The translations under genes and the position numbers were made by a program. A stretch of DNA of 63,388 nucleotides from Bacteroides caecigallinarum (GTDB taxonomy: Bacteria > Bacteroidota > Bacteroidia > Bacteroidales > Bacteroidaceae): contig NZ_JADYTJ010000013.1 in NCBI RefSeq assembly GCF_021531075.1, forward strand, positions 1-63,388. Reading direction: 5' to 3'. Shown piece by piece: positions 53,198 through 62,980 of this stretch; positions within the stretch are counted from its first letter, which is position 1; every line of letters begins with the position of its first letter. The notes below the pieces were generated by a model that was not told the origin of the DNA, searched no databases, and saw only the letters and a list, made by a program, of their open reading frames with translations.

Positions 53198-54205
53198 ATG
53201 AAGCAATTATCAATATACATATCAATATTGTCAGCTATAATGGCAACCTCATGCTCCAAACACGAAGTGCAGGAGCAGAAAGGCATACCTATGTCATTTT
53301 ACGCCGAAGACAGTACAGAAAAAACACGAGCACTACTCAATACCGAAGGAGTAAACCAAAACGACAATGTACTTACGGTGTACGACCTTTATACCACATC
53401 TTCAAACGATAAAATCCTGTATATGGATGACACACCGGTGAGATACACAGATGGAAATTGGACATACTCTCCACTGAAATACTGGACAGAAACAGGTACA
53501 CACTCATTCATGGCATATCTGAGCGAAAGCGGAAACACAACACTAAATACAACAAATTATCCCAAAGTGACATACGATGAAAATTTAGAAACGCTAAATA
53601 TATCACCATGGGAAATAACCTTGGATAACCAGTTTGATTTCCTCTATGCCTATCATTCACGCAGTATGAACGAGGCTGAGCCACATCGTCCTGTGGAGTT
53701 CAGTCTTAATCATCTTCTCTGTGCCGTACAGTTCAATGTGGTGAACCTCATGCCAACAGTAACAATTCAAAATCCAACTTTTACCCTTAATGGTATATAT
53801 CAGAAAGGTAGCGTATCAATTACAAAAGGTGTGCCGGTTATTAATTTAACAAAAACAGATACTGAAAAAAGTAATTTTTCATCATATGATTCAAAGGTAC
53901 TTGAGTATAATGTTCCGCACAATGTCTTTTCAGGAATTAGTAATGTAGGTCCTGAGGGCTATGTATTGTTATGGCCTCACACTGAGGAACAATTTAAAAA
54001 CAATATCAGCGTTTTTATTTCGTATTATAGTAGCGCTGTTTTGGATTATGTGTATAAAACAATTAATTTGTCTGATGATGCCGCAACAAACAACTGGCGC
54101 GCCGGAAACAGGTATATATATAATTTCTATATCCAGGACAACCGTATCTCATTCGAGGTAAAGGTAGTTCCTTGGGTAGTGGACGATGTAATAATTGAAG
54201 AATAA
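53198..54205 (+). CDS. Minor fimbrillin-like lipoprotein 1
   Basis: The 335-residue precursor has lipobox Cys19 (MATSCSKHE) and a trimming-site Arg at 44 (EKTRALLNTEG). The body is fimbrillin-like: NWTYSPLKYWTETGTHSFMAYL, VEFSLNHLLCAVQFNVV, NNWRAGNRYIYNFYI and a C-terminal FEVKVVPWVVDDVIIEE. It ends one base into the next gene. It is likely an accessory pilin. Confidence 0.85.
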   Translation: MKQLSIYISILSAIMATSCSKHEVQEQKGIPMSFYAEDSTEKTRALLNTEGVNQNDNVLTVYDLYTTSSNDKILYMDDTPVRYTDGNWTYSPLKYWTETGTHSFMAYLSESGNTTLNTTNYPKVTYDENLETLNISPWEITLDNQFDFLYAYHSRSMNEAEPHRPVEFSLNHLLCAVQFNVVNLMPTVTIQNPTFTLNGIYQKGSVSITKGVPVINLTKTDTEKSNFSSYDSKVLEYNVPHNVFSGISNVGPEGYVLLWPHTEEQFKNNISVFISYYSSAVLDYVYKTINLSDDAATNNWRAGNRYIYNFYIQDNRISFEVKVVPWVVDDVIIEE

Positions 54206-55233
54206 TGAGAAAGTATTTGTATTACATATGGTTGTTTTCTGCAACACTTCTGGTAGCGTCGTGCAGCAAGCAGGAAGTCTCTCCGGATAATGGAGAGAAG
54301 ATTGCATTTTATGTCAAGTCGCAGCAGGCAGTCACTGCATCGTCAAGGGCGTTGATAGAAGATACAAAGTATTTATTAAATAATGGTAAGAAGCTGCCAT
54401 TGTATGTTACAGATGAAGTCGGTGGTGTTTTTAGTAATACGGAAGTTGAATATGTTGCCAACGGAGTGTGGCGCTCAGAGACGGAGTGGCAGGAAGGAAA
54501 ACAGTATACATTTTATGCCTATATAGCATCACCTAAAGCAAGTTCTGCAGGGTCGCAGGGAGTATATGTCTCCAATAAAGGTTATACGGTATATATGCAA
54601 CAACCTAAATCTTATTCTGATGATCCGGGTGTATGGTCTGATTATCTAATGTCGTATCGTGTAAGTGCAAACGGTTCGAACAAGGGACTTGTGAAACTGG
54701 ACATGGAAAGAGTAACAGCATGTGTGGAGTTATATATGGCAAAAAGTGAAAGTATGGGAGAAGTGACAGTTAAATCCATATCATTTAATGACGTAAAGAC
54801 ATATGCAAAACTGGGATTGACGAAACATGCTGTACCAGGTGATTCGGAAGGATTGTATGGAATGAAGAATACATGGACTGTAGAGCCTGATGACAATTCT
54901 GTTACCGACTATACAAGAAACACAGTATCGTCTTTATTAAATTATGCTGATAACAGGTTTGACGAAAATTTCCTGCAGATGAAATTGCTCGTTATTCCTC
55001 AGTCTTTGATAGATGGTCCTACATTAACTATAGATTATGAAGTAAATGAGAATGGTAATTGGGTTACATATCAGAGCGAGTTTAAACTTTCTGATTATTC
55101 TATAGGTTCGTGGGATAGAGGACACAAAATAAGATATTATATAGGTATTGATACCAGTATTAAACTGGAAGGTGTGGTAGAACCTTGGAAATCGATGGAT
55201 TATATAGAATCAACATTGTTGCCAAAAAATTAA
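54205..55233 (+). CDS. Minor fimbrillin-like lipoprotein 2
   Basis: The 342-residue precursor has lipobox Cys20 (LVASCSKQE) and Arg48 (TASSRALIED). Fimbrillin features are WRSETEWQEGKQYTFYAYI, LDMERVTACVELYM, WDRGHKIRYYIGIDT and the end VEPWKSMDYIESTLLPKN. It overlaps the previous stop by one base, so translation is coupled. It is likely an accessory pilin. Confidence 0.85.
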   Translation: MRKYLYYIWLFSATLLVASCSKQEVSPDNGEKIAFYVKSQQAVTASSRALIEDTKYLLNNGKKLPLYVTDEVGGVFSNTEVEYVANGVWRSETEWQEGKQYTFYAYIASPKASSAGSQGVYVSNKGYTVYMQQPKSYSDDPGVWSDYLMSYRVSANGSNKGLVKLDMERVTACVELYMAKSESMGEVTVKSISFNDVKTYAKLGLTKHAVPGDSEGLYGMKNTWTVEPDDNSVTDYTRNTVSSLLNYADNRFDENFLQMKLLVIPQSLIDGPTLTIDYEVNENGNWVTYQSEFKLSDYSIGSWDRGHKIRYYIGIDTSIKLEGVVEPWKSMDYIESTLLPKN

Positions 55234-55237
55234 GCTT

Positions 55238-58200
55238 ATGAGAAATTCGTTATATTTATACATGGTATTGTTGGCTGTATGTGTGTATGGCTTGGTTGGA
55301 TGTGTGCCTGAAGATGAATTCTCTTTAAATGGCATGCGTATAAATATTGGTGCAAAAGTCACTTCGGCTGTATTATCCAGGACAGAAGCAAATTTTGTGG
55401 ATTATAATACAAATACAGATTTACCAATAACCATGATAAGATGGGATCAAAGTAATGTAGATAATACTGTATCTGCAGCAACGGAGCTGGGAGCCAAAAT
55501 GGGGAGTCCTGCTTCGGACGGTACATGGTTGAGGAAAATTGAATTTTCTTCTTCTCAGTTTTATAAGAACAAACAGGATTATGTGGGTTTTGCAGGATGG
55601 TATCCGGCTGCGGATGCAGAAGGAAACGGTTGGGTTAAAAGTGATGGAAAGGTAATAGCATCTGATAATACCATGACATACAATTTGGATGGAACAACAG
55701 ATGTGATGATTAGTGATTTCTCTAAAGGTAATTTTCAGGAAGGGATACCGGCGTTGACTTTCAAACATGCACTATGCATGTATAATATATATGCATATGC
55801 AGTTGATGGGGATTGCGTAAAAGAGTGGGGAAAGCTTAGCCAGGTTACTTTGTCAAATCTTCATAAACAGCTTAAGATAACTCTCCCGGAAAGCTTTACT
55901 GATACGTGGGAGCCTGCATTTACTTATCATACCCCTGTGGGTGAGGACGGACAGACAGAATATAAACATTATGGACTTATGGATGGAGTACCGGCAATGG
56001 AATTGCCTGTAGGTATGCAGAATGCTATACATGTGGGTACTCTTTTGCAAGGAGTTCCTGCAGGTTTTGGTGATAAGATTCAGGATGGTGTGCTGTATAT
56101 TGAATCGGAAACAGAAGGACAAAATGAGTCGGTAACTGTGGCAATAGTACGTGACTTTACTCCGGGACATGCATATAATATTTATCTGAAATTTTCTACA
56201 AAAGGAATCATTAATGCAGAAGTTTCCGGAACTGACTGGGTTTATGATGAAAATAAGGATTATGAAGTGTCACAGGACTATGGATTGCTTACGGACTTGT
56301 CCAGATACGGAACTGCCAACTGCTATATAGTTTCGTCTGCCAATCGTGGATATTGCTTTGACGCTACGGTTAAAGGTAATGGAGTGAATACACTTACAAA
56401 GAGAGACGGAACCACTATCGTTTTGCCAGACAGGGATACACGTCTGGATATAGACTCTGTGGCAATATTGAGAAGTGATGCCATGATGGAGTTGGTAGGT
56501 GGAACAATGCAACCTATAGAAGACTATGAAGACAGAATAACAACTCCAATCTTGAAACTGCTTTCTAACAAACTGACAGATGGGAAGGTGGTTTTCAGCG
56601 TTCCGGGAATAGAGAACGAACCGGATAATTCAAGACTTATATATAAAGGAAATGTGAAGATTGGAGCATTCAAAAATGGCGAGATAGTGTGGAGCTGGCA
56701 TATATGGATAACGGATAAACCACAAAATCAAGGTTACTCTAACGGATATGTGGCTTTGGACAGAAATCTTGGTGCCGTAACTACAGATTACAATACTTTC
56801 AGAGAGAAGAGCTCATTATGGGCTGGTCTGTATTATCAGTGGGGTAGGAAAGATCCTATTTTCAGGCCTACAGTGGATGAACGTCCTGAATGGAGTAATT
56901 TTTGGCCTAAGGATGTGACACGTATGGCTGTATCTGTGGATTTTGCACATAAGCATCCTACTACATATTTTTATAGTACAACTTATTCAAACTGGACTAC
57001 TGATACTGAATATAGTGACAACTTTTGGGGATATACTTCTGTAAGGGATGATGTCAAGAAAACAATTTACGACCCATGTCCACCGGGATATAGAGTACCA
57101 GGAAATGCTATCTGGGAAAACTATAATAAAGAAATGAAAAAAACAAAAGTTACAAACAGTAGCGGTAAATTTGCGGGGTATGAGTTTAGTATTTATGATA
57201 GAATAAAAATTTATTATCCTAACACAGTATGTCTGGCAGAAGGCGAATTACAGGTCAGTGATGAGAAATCAGCTACTGAGTTGAACGATTTTGTGTATAT
57301 GTACAGTGCTACTCCATATGACGCTGCATTATATGGGGAAACAGACCCAAAGTATGAAGGACTTGCTTATCATTTCAGATATAATGATAAATTAGGTCAG
57401 GATTATTCTTCGGTATTGGTGGCAGATCCGGATAGATATCACGTAAAACGTTCGGCTGCATATCCGGTGAGATGTGTGTACGAAAGTTCGTCTCCTACGG
57501 TGACAGACTTGAGTGAAGTGCAGACTGCAAACTCATATATGGTAACCAAAAGCGGATTTTATAAGTTCCGTGCGACAACACGAGGAAATGGTGTGACAGG
57601 ACTGCATGTTGTACAGAGTGATGGGTCTTCTTTGTATCACGCTTTTGATGATGGAATGGGTGCAGGAATATCTGGAGTAGACAAAATAGACGTGTTATGG
57701 TGGCAAGGTGACTTAACTTCAGGAAGTAGTTACCGTAGCTTTGCTGATAAAAATCCTTCCAGTGCAGAAATTGAAGCTGAATGTCCATTGGTTGTCCTTG
57801 ATAATGGAATACTTGATGATGGGTTTGCTTCATTCTATGTGAAAGTGGATGAAACTACTAATGGAAATGTTGGTCTGGCAGCATACGATGCAAACGGCAA
57901 GATTCTTTGGTCATGGCATATATGGATACTACCTGAAGTTTATGATGTCCGACTTGGTGAATATACAGTTATGGATAGAAATCTGGGTGCTACATATGCA
58001 CCAACTGATGAAACAGGTATTAATCAGAATAATTTTTATGCTAATATTGGTCTATATTATCAATGGGGTAGAAAGGACCCATTTTTTCCACCATCGGGAA
58101 TGAATAATAATAATACAAATACTCATTATTGGTTTATGAAGGAAAAGGGTATCTGGTATACGATGAATGAGAACAATATTACCAACAAAAATTATATACG

Positions 58201-58795
58201 TCAGTCTGTTCAGGAACCTCTTTTGTTTTACAAGTCTGATGATAATTCCTTTTGGCAAACAACTTATGAAGATTATAATGGTGAAGCTAATGATTTATGG
58301 GGATATGTAGGAAGGGCAGGTGCTATAGGTGAATCTTTTGCTAAGACTATGTTTGACCCTTGCCCACCAGGATATAGAGTAATGCAGCATGACCTTTTTG
58401 AACATGCTAATATTTGTGGGTCTAATGATGAAAATATACACAAAATTATGATTTATAATAATTATTATTATGATTATTATGATAATTATGATAATAATTA
58501 TGGTATCTATTTTATAGATAATATGAAGGCAAAAGGTACTATTTCTGCTGGGGGAGTTTGGTTCCCAAATACCAGGGCGATAGACAAAAAAGGATATTTC
58601 CTTAATGATGGTAATTATAGGTTGTCGACTGCTACACCATATTCTTCAGGTAGTACTCTTAATACAAGAGAGATAAGATGGCAAAGACTTCATTACGTTG
58701 ACAGGTGGAGTAACTATTATTATTATGAAATTCAACAAAAACATACTGAAAACAACATGGCTGACGGAAGAGTAGTAAGATGTCAGATGGAATAA
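55238..58795 (+). CDS. Large tip-adhesin candidate: fimbrillin domain plus two FISUMP modules
   Basis: The 1185-residue protein has lipobox Cys22 (YGLVGCVPED), Arg48, a fimbrillin-like N-terminal part (to about 345), then two related modules. Each begins with a TANCYIV/TANSYMV strand and a beta part with WSWHIWI, and ends with a FISUMP domain (DRNLGA, YYQWGRKDP, DPCPPGYRV, PVRCV or RVVRCQ), about 355-750 and 765-1185. The second has a Tyr/Asn/Asp-rich stretch coded by TAT/GAT/AAT triplets (58450-58500). A C-type-lectin-like fold and tip location are inferred from related pili. Confidence 0.8.
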   Translation: MRNSLYLYMVLLAVCVYGLVGCVPEDEFSLNGMRINIGAKVTSAVLSRTEANFVDYNTNTDLPITMIRWDQSNVDNTVSAATELGAKMGSPASDGTWLRKIEFSSSQFYKNKQDYVGFAGWYPAADAEGNGWVKSDGKVIASDNTMTYNLDGTTDVMISDFSKGNFQEGIPALTFKHALCMYNIYAYAVDGDCVKEWGKLSQVTLSNLHKQLKITLPESFTDTWEPAFTYHTPVGEDGQTEYKHYGLMDGVPAMELPVGMQNAIHVGTLLQGVPAGFGDKIQDGVLYIESETEGQNESVTVAIVRDFTPGHAYNIYLKFSTKGIINAEVSGTDWVYDENKDYEVSQDYGLLTDLSRYGTANCYIVSSANRGYCFDATVKGNGVNTLTKRDGTTIVLPDRDTRLDIDSVAILRSDAMMELVGGTMQPIEDYEDRITTPILKLLSNKLTDGKVVFSVPGIENEPDNSRLIYKGNVKIGAFKNGEIVWSWHIWITDKPQNQGYSNGYVALDRNLGAVTTDYNTFREKSSLWAGLYYQWGRKDPIFRPTVDERPEWSNFWPKDVTRMAVSVDFAHKHPTTYFYSTTYSNWTTDTEYSDNFWGYTSVRDDVKKTIYDPCPPGYRVPGNAIWENYNKEMKKTKVTNSSGKFAGYEFSIYDRIKIYYPNTVCLAEGELQVSDEKSATELNDFVYMYSATPYDAALYGETDPKYEGLAYHFRYNDKLGQDYSSVLVADPDRYHVKRSAAYPVRCVYESSSPTVTDLSEVQTANSYMVTKSGFYKFRATTRGNGVTGLHVVQSDGSSLYHAFDDGMGAGISGVDKIDVLWWQGDLTSGSSYRSFADKNPSSAEIEAECPLVVLDNGILDDGFASFYVKVDETTNGNVGLAAYDANGKILWSWHIWILPEVYDVRLGEYTVMDRNLGATYAPTDETGINQNNFYANIGLYYQWGRKDPFFPPSGMNNNNTNTHYWFMKEKGIWYTMNENNITNKNYIRQSVQEPLLFYKSDDNSFWQTTYEDYNGEANDLWGYVGRAGAIGESFAKTMFDPCPPGYRVMQHDLFEHANICGSNDENIHKIMIYNNYYYDYYDNYDNNYGIYFIDNMKAKGTISAGGVWFPNTRAIDKKGYFLNDGNYRLSTATPYSSGSTLNTREIRWQRLHYVDRWSNYYYYEIQQKHTENNMADGRVVRCQME

Positions 58796-61525
58796 ATGAT
58801 TATAATTATGAGATACATAGTCGGTATATTATTTATAATGTCGTTGTTCGCGTGTAGAAATGAGGATTTATTCATTCCTGAAAACGAACAAACTAATACG
58901 GCTGGAAATAAGGAAATAGATGCAAGCTGCTCTGTGGTACAGATTAATCCGGGCAGTAATACTACAGGTATGCCTACTAGAGGAATTATAGGACAGTCCA
59001 CTGTGGCAGAAATGGAATGTAATTTCATAAAGCTGGATGAAAAGACTCAGGTATTAACTTCTCCTGATGGCTACATTCCTACAGATTTTACTAGTTGGAG
59101 TGACCAGCAAACACAAATAGTGGAAGGGTATATATTTTCATCCCCGGACCAGACACAGAATATTGGCTTCCGTTCTGTAACATTTACGCCAAGATTGACA
59201 TATCAGATGCAAGAATTGAAAAGTGAAACAGATCCTACAGCACAGCCTGAAATTGTGGGATATATCAGCAGAATGGTGGGATGGTATCCAAAAACTTTTG
59301 AAGTACCGGTTGATGATAATGGCATTGCCGGTGAGGTTATATTCAAGAATACAGATTCGTATGAAACAATTGAGAAGGAAGGACAGATATACGACTGTGT
59401 TGTGTTTAATAAGAAACTGAATGGTGAAACAGACCTTATGATGACAGATATGAGGGAAGGAAGATATGATTTGTCATCTAAGGGTTTCAAGAATAACACA
59501 TATGATTATGATGTACAACCGTACGGACATATATTTAAAAATCTGGTGGATGACAGCAATGGTTATCAGTATTGTAATTACTTTACTTTCAAGCATTATC
59601 TAACTGCAGTAAGATTATTCGTAGAGGTTGAAGCCAGTGACTTGAGTCTTGTTTCATGGAAGAACATTAATAATGTGGTTTTTATGAATCAGCCACAAAC
59701 AGCAGTTATATCTCTTCCGGTGGAACAAAGCAGAGGCACCGGTACTACTTCAATCGTTCCAGGAGCTACGCCTACTTTACAGATTGAAGGTGTTAATCCT
59801 ACTTTTGGCGAAGTAATAGAGTGGAGAGATAGGATGAATATGCCTATCATCAGGACTCCTATGGCTGAAGGTGACCCTGAGCATCCTGAGTTTGCACAAA
59901 CACCTGAGTATCCGTTGGAGTTGGAGAATACTGTTTCTTTGGGTAGAACCTATATGGGATATATCCTGCTGGAACCTGAAAAAGATGTGGATTTTGAAAT
60001 TCATACTGACGCGGGGGTCTTCAAGGGCACAATTCCTCATTTCTTTCTAGATTCAGGAAATAGTAGTGAGGAAATTCTCAAAGCAGGCTATATTTATAAT
60101 ATAGTGGTTGATATGAAGGCAGATGGAAGTCTGGATATTGTTGTAGGTAATGAGGATTTTGAATCATTCCGCAACCTTACACCTTATAATGAAACGATAA
60201 AAGATTTTGAATATTCCAATTGTTTTATCATTAATCAGGATATGATGGTAAAATCGGAAGATGGAAATGGTACGGCAACAGAGTGGTATGATGGATTTTA
60301 TTTCCAGGCAATAGTTCCTGGACGTGGAGAGAAAGGATTTGTTACTGGGACTGGAGCGGACCTTTATCCGAAAGAAAAATATTTCACTCCTCATTCTGCA
60401 CGAATATTGTGGCAGGATGAGCCTTATCTAGTCACTTTTGTGGAACTAGTTCATGGTTATATACGTTTTTCACTAAATAAAGAATGTAGGACTAATGGAC
60501 TTCAGGGAAATGCTGTTATTGCCGCACTAGATGAAAATGGTGACATTATATGGTCATGGCATGTTTGGGTGAATAACGGAATCAAGGATATAACATATAG
60601 TAATATTAGTTTTAGAGATCCGGAAGATAGTCCTCAATATGGTAATTATCCAAGTTCTACTGAATATAAAACATTGAGTAGTATAAGTGTTATGAATATG
60701 AATCTTGGTGCTACAAAAGCGTCATGGACTGGTGAAGGTGATATATTGGATACATATGGATTTTATTATCAGTGGGGAAGGAAAGATCCGTCACCTCTTC
60801 CTCCATCGTATAATTACGGACAGAGTGACATGACTACCAAAGAGTATTATTATATGGATGAAGGTACAAGACGAAGAGTTTACATATTCTTAGATTTGTA
60901 CCCTACGGTAGAGATGGGAGCAATACATCCACTTGAAATCATCGCTCCATCACAAATAAGTCAGACATATGCCAATGACTGGTTATATTCGTCAATAGAC
61001 CAACTCTGGGGGTATAATCCTTCAACCAAGAGAGTAGAGAAGAAAACTATTTACGACCCGTGTCCTTATGGATATAGAGTGGCAGATGATGAACTGTTTG
61101 CCTTGTTTTATTATGCTTTCAACTATAACTATGGTTATAATTATAATGTAGATGATAAAGGAATAGTAATAACAGTACAAGGTAAATCGAATTATTTTCC
61201 TTTTTCAGGATGGCGTGGGCATGACAGAAGTAGAACAGATAAAACAAATGCATGGTATGAAGTAGGTAATCTTGGTGATTATCAAGATGCGAGAGTTTGC
61301 AAAAACTCAACTACTTATATGAATCATAGAGGAAGAAGTTTTTTGATAAGTAAGAGTAAATTGGCTGATGGCGGCAGTTATACTGTTCAGGATGTTAATC
61401 CTCCATATACGAGAAGAATTACTAATGACTATGCCAACCGTGCTTCTGCTTCGCCAGTGAGATGTGTGAGATATAATGCTTCTGGTGAAGAACCTTCTGC
61501 AAGTGGAACAACATCTAATCCTTAG
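58796..61525 (+). CDS. Tip-adhesin candidate: fimbrillin domain plus one FISUMP module
   Basis: The 909-residue protein starts directly after the previous stop. It has lipobox Cys20 (IMSLFACRNE), Arg62 (GMPTRGIIG), a fimbrillin-like part (to about 460), then one module like those of the neighbour: YSNCFIINQD, IIWSWHVWVN, MNLGATKASW, YYQWGRKDPSP, YDPCPYGYRVAD and the end SPVRCVRYN. A Tyr/Asn-rich loop (FNYNYGYNYNVDD) lies in the same place as in the neighbour. The two probably share ancestry and may serve as alternative tips. Confidence 0.8.
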   Translation: MIIIMRYIVGILFIMSLFACRNEDLFIPENEQTNTAGNKEIDASCSVVQINPGSNTTGMPTRGIIGQSTVAEMECNFIKLDEKTQVLTSPDGYIPTDFTSWSDQQTQIVEGYIFSSPDQTQNIGFRSVTFTPRLTYQMQELKSETDPTAQPEIVGYISRMVGWYPKTFEVPVDDNGIAGEVIFKNTDSYETIEKEGQIYDCVVFNKKLNGETDLMMTDMREGRYDLSSKGFKNNTYDYDVQPYGHIFKNLVDDSNGYQYCNYFTFKHYLTAVRLFVEVEASDLSLVSWKNINNVVFMNQPQTAVISLPVEQSRGTGTTSIVPGATPTLQIEGVNPTFGEVIEWRDRMNMPIIRTPMAEGDPEHPEFAQTPEYPLELENTVSLGRTYMGYILLEPEKDVDFEIHTDAGVFKGTIPHFFLDSGNSSEEILKAGYIYNIVVDMKADGSLDIVVGNEDFESFRNLTPYNETIKDFEYSNCFIINQDMMVKSEDGNGTATEWYDGFYFQAIVPGRGEKGFVTGTGADLYPKEKYFTPHSARILWQDEPYLVTFVELVHGYIRFSLNKECRTNGLQGNAVIAALDENGDIIWSWHVWVNNGIKDITYSNISFRDPEDSPQYGNYPSSTEYKTLSSISVMNMNLGATKASWTGEGDILDTYGFYYQWGRKDPSPLPPSYNYGQSDMTTKEYYYMDEGTRRRVYIFLDLYPTVEMGAIHPLEIIAPSQISQTYANDWLYSSIDQLWGYNPSTKRVEKKTIYDPCPYGYRVADDELFALFYYAFNYNYGYNYNVDDKGIVITVQGKSNYFPFSGWRGHDRSRTDKTNAWYEVGNLGDYQDARVCKNSTTYMNHRGRSFLISKSKLADGGSYTVQDVNPPYTRRITNDYANRASASPVRCVRYNASGEEPSASGTTSNP

Positions 61526-61537
61526 AAACCAGTGATT

Positions 61538-62509
61538 ATGAGGCTTTATTTTGTTATATCGCTCCTTGCCGTTTTCATGCTTTCTTGTGGCAGACACTCG
61601 AAAAAAACTGAAATGGCAGAGAAAAAGGCAGACGCAACAGAAAATGTGGGAAAAACGGGATATGAGGCGAGTTTCCCCATGCCTGAAGTGCCACTTATGG
61701 TTAATTCGGAAGAGGATGCCAAGGCTTATATCATGGCTCATTTTTGGGATGGCTTCAGATTTGGAGATACCTTGCTGCTAGGTAATAAGAATGTTATATC
61801 AAGGGGCATCTCTGATTTTATAAGAATGTCTTCATCTATGACGGATAGTCGTGGTGAAGATATAAGGCATGGTTTTCAGGTTCTGTGTAAAGGTATTACG
61901 GAATATAAAGGTCTGACTGATTCGCTGAAATATTATGTAGAAGAGTTTCTGTATAATCCAAATTCCCCGTATTATAATGAGGTGTTGTATGGTATATACC
62001 TGAAAGAAATGATTGCAACACTACCGGTGGATGATCCTATGGTTTCTGCTTATGACTTTAAACTTAAACTTATAAGTAGAAACTGTGTAGGGAATAGGGC
62101 AGAGGACTTTTATTATTTCCTTCCGGATGGGACAAAAAAATCTTTCTATTCAACTAAGACGAGAGGACAATATACTATTCTCGTGTTTTATGATCCTGAA
62201 TGTCATTCGTGTCATGATATAATGATGGGAATGTTTGCCGATAAGGAACTACATGATGCTGTGGATAAAAAATGGGTGACTGTAGTGGCTATATATACAG
62301 ATGGAGATAGTGAGGTCTGGAAAAAATATCTTAAAGGTATGCCGGAAAATTGGATTATAGGTGATGACAGAATGGCTATAAAGGATAATGCATTGTATGA
62401 TTTGAAGGCGATGCCTACATTGTATTTGCTGGATAAAGATAAAAATGTTGTTCTGAAGGATATGCCATATAATGTTATACGAAAAAAAATATTTAATCCA
62501 ACTTTCTGA
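61538..62509 (+). CDS. DUF5106/thioredoxin-like lipoprotein
   Basis: The 323-residue protein has a lipobox (AVFMLSCGRH), an N-terminal DUF5106-type helical domain (about 45-180, YIMAHFWDGFRFGDT), and a C-terminal thioredoxin fold (about 190-320) with CHSC in FYDPECHSCHDIMMG and a cis-Pro in LKAMPTLYLLD. It is the last gene of the pilus operon and may keep Cys-containing tip modules (each has DPCPPG and RCV/RCQ cysteines) correctly paired. It starts at the ATG at 61538. Confidence 0.82.
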   Translation: MRLYFVISLLAVFMLSCGRHSKKTEMAEKKADATENVGKTGYEASFPMPEVPLMVNSEEDAKAYIMAHFWDGFRFGDTLLLGNKNVISRGISDFIRMSSSMTDSRGEDIRHGFQVLCKGITEYKGLTDSLKYYVEEFLYNPNSPYYNEVLYGIYLKEMIATLPVDDPMVSAYDFKLKLISRNCVGNRAEDFYYFLPDGTKKSFYSTKTRGQYTILVFYDPECHSCHDIMMGMFADKELHDAVDKKWVTVVAIYTDGDSEVWKKYLKGMPENWIIGDDRMAIKDNALYDLKAMPTLYLLDKDKNVVLKDMPYNVIRKKIFNPTF

Positions 62510-62567
62510 TTGCTAGTGAGATAGCTTTGCTGCTTGAATTTTTAGTGAAAAAAAGATACGAAAATAT

Positions 62568-62597
62568 TTGCAGGAATGAAAAAAGTGCGTACCTTTG
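62568..62597 (+). promoter_or_regulatory. rRNA operon promoter P1
   Basis: TTG (62568-62570), 19 bases, TACCTTTG (62590-62597). Confidence 0.82.
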
Positions 62598-62749
62598 CAT
62601 CCGCTTTCGAGAGAGAAAGTGATGAAAGATGACATGATGATTAAAATCAGGCAGTATTTTAGATTTCCTGGTATCTTACCTTGCTCTTGTGCAAGGGAGC
62701 GAGAAGGGTAGTCTGAGAAAATCTTTTCGAAAAAAAAACTTCGAAAAAT

Positions 62750-62780
62750 TTGCATGATATGAATTAATTGTCTAACTTTG
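62750..62780 (+). promoter_or_regulatory. rRNA operon promoter P2
   Basis: TTG (62750-62752), 20 bases, TAACTTTG (62773-62780). The 200-base leader after it holds a stem GTCACAT/ATGTGAT near 62853-62880 and CATCC..GGATG near 62950, probably parts of pre-16S processing structure. Confidence 0.82.
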
Positions 62781-62980
62781 CATTCACATCCCGTTTAAAA
62801 ACGGAAGTAAGTTCTTTGAAAGATTTTAGATAAACAAACAGAATGTAGTACAAGCGTCACATTATATATATGATGTGATGGAAAAAAGATAAACCGTCAA
62901 TTGAAATTAAAAAATTAAAAAAAACGGTATCCTGAACAGAGACATAACACATCCTTTAGGGATGTATAAAAATATTTTAC

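Noticed and set aside
55238-61525. Complete diversity-generating retroelement
   Set aside because: No reverse transcriptase, accessory gene or template repeat is in the window; only target-like modules are seen.
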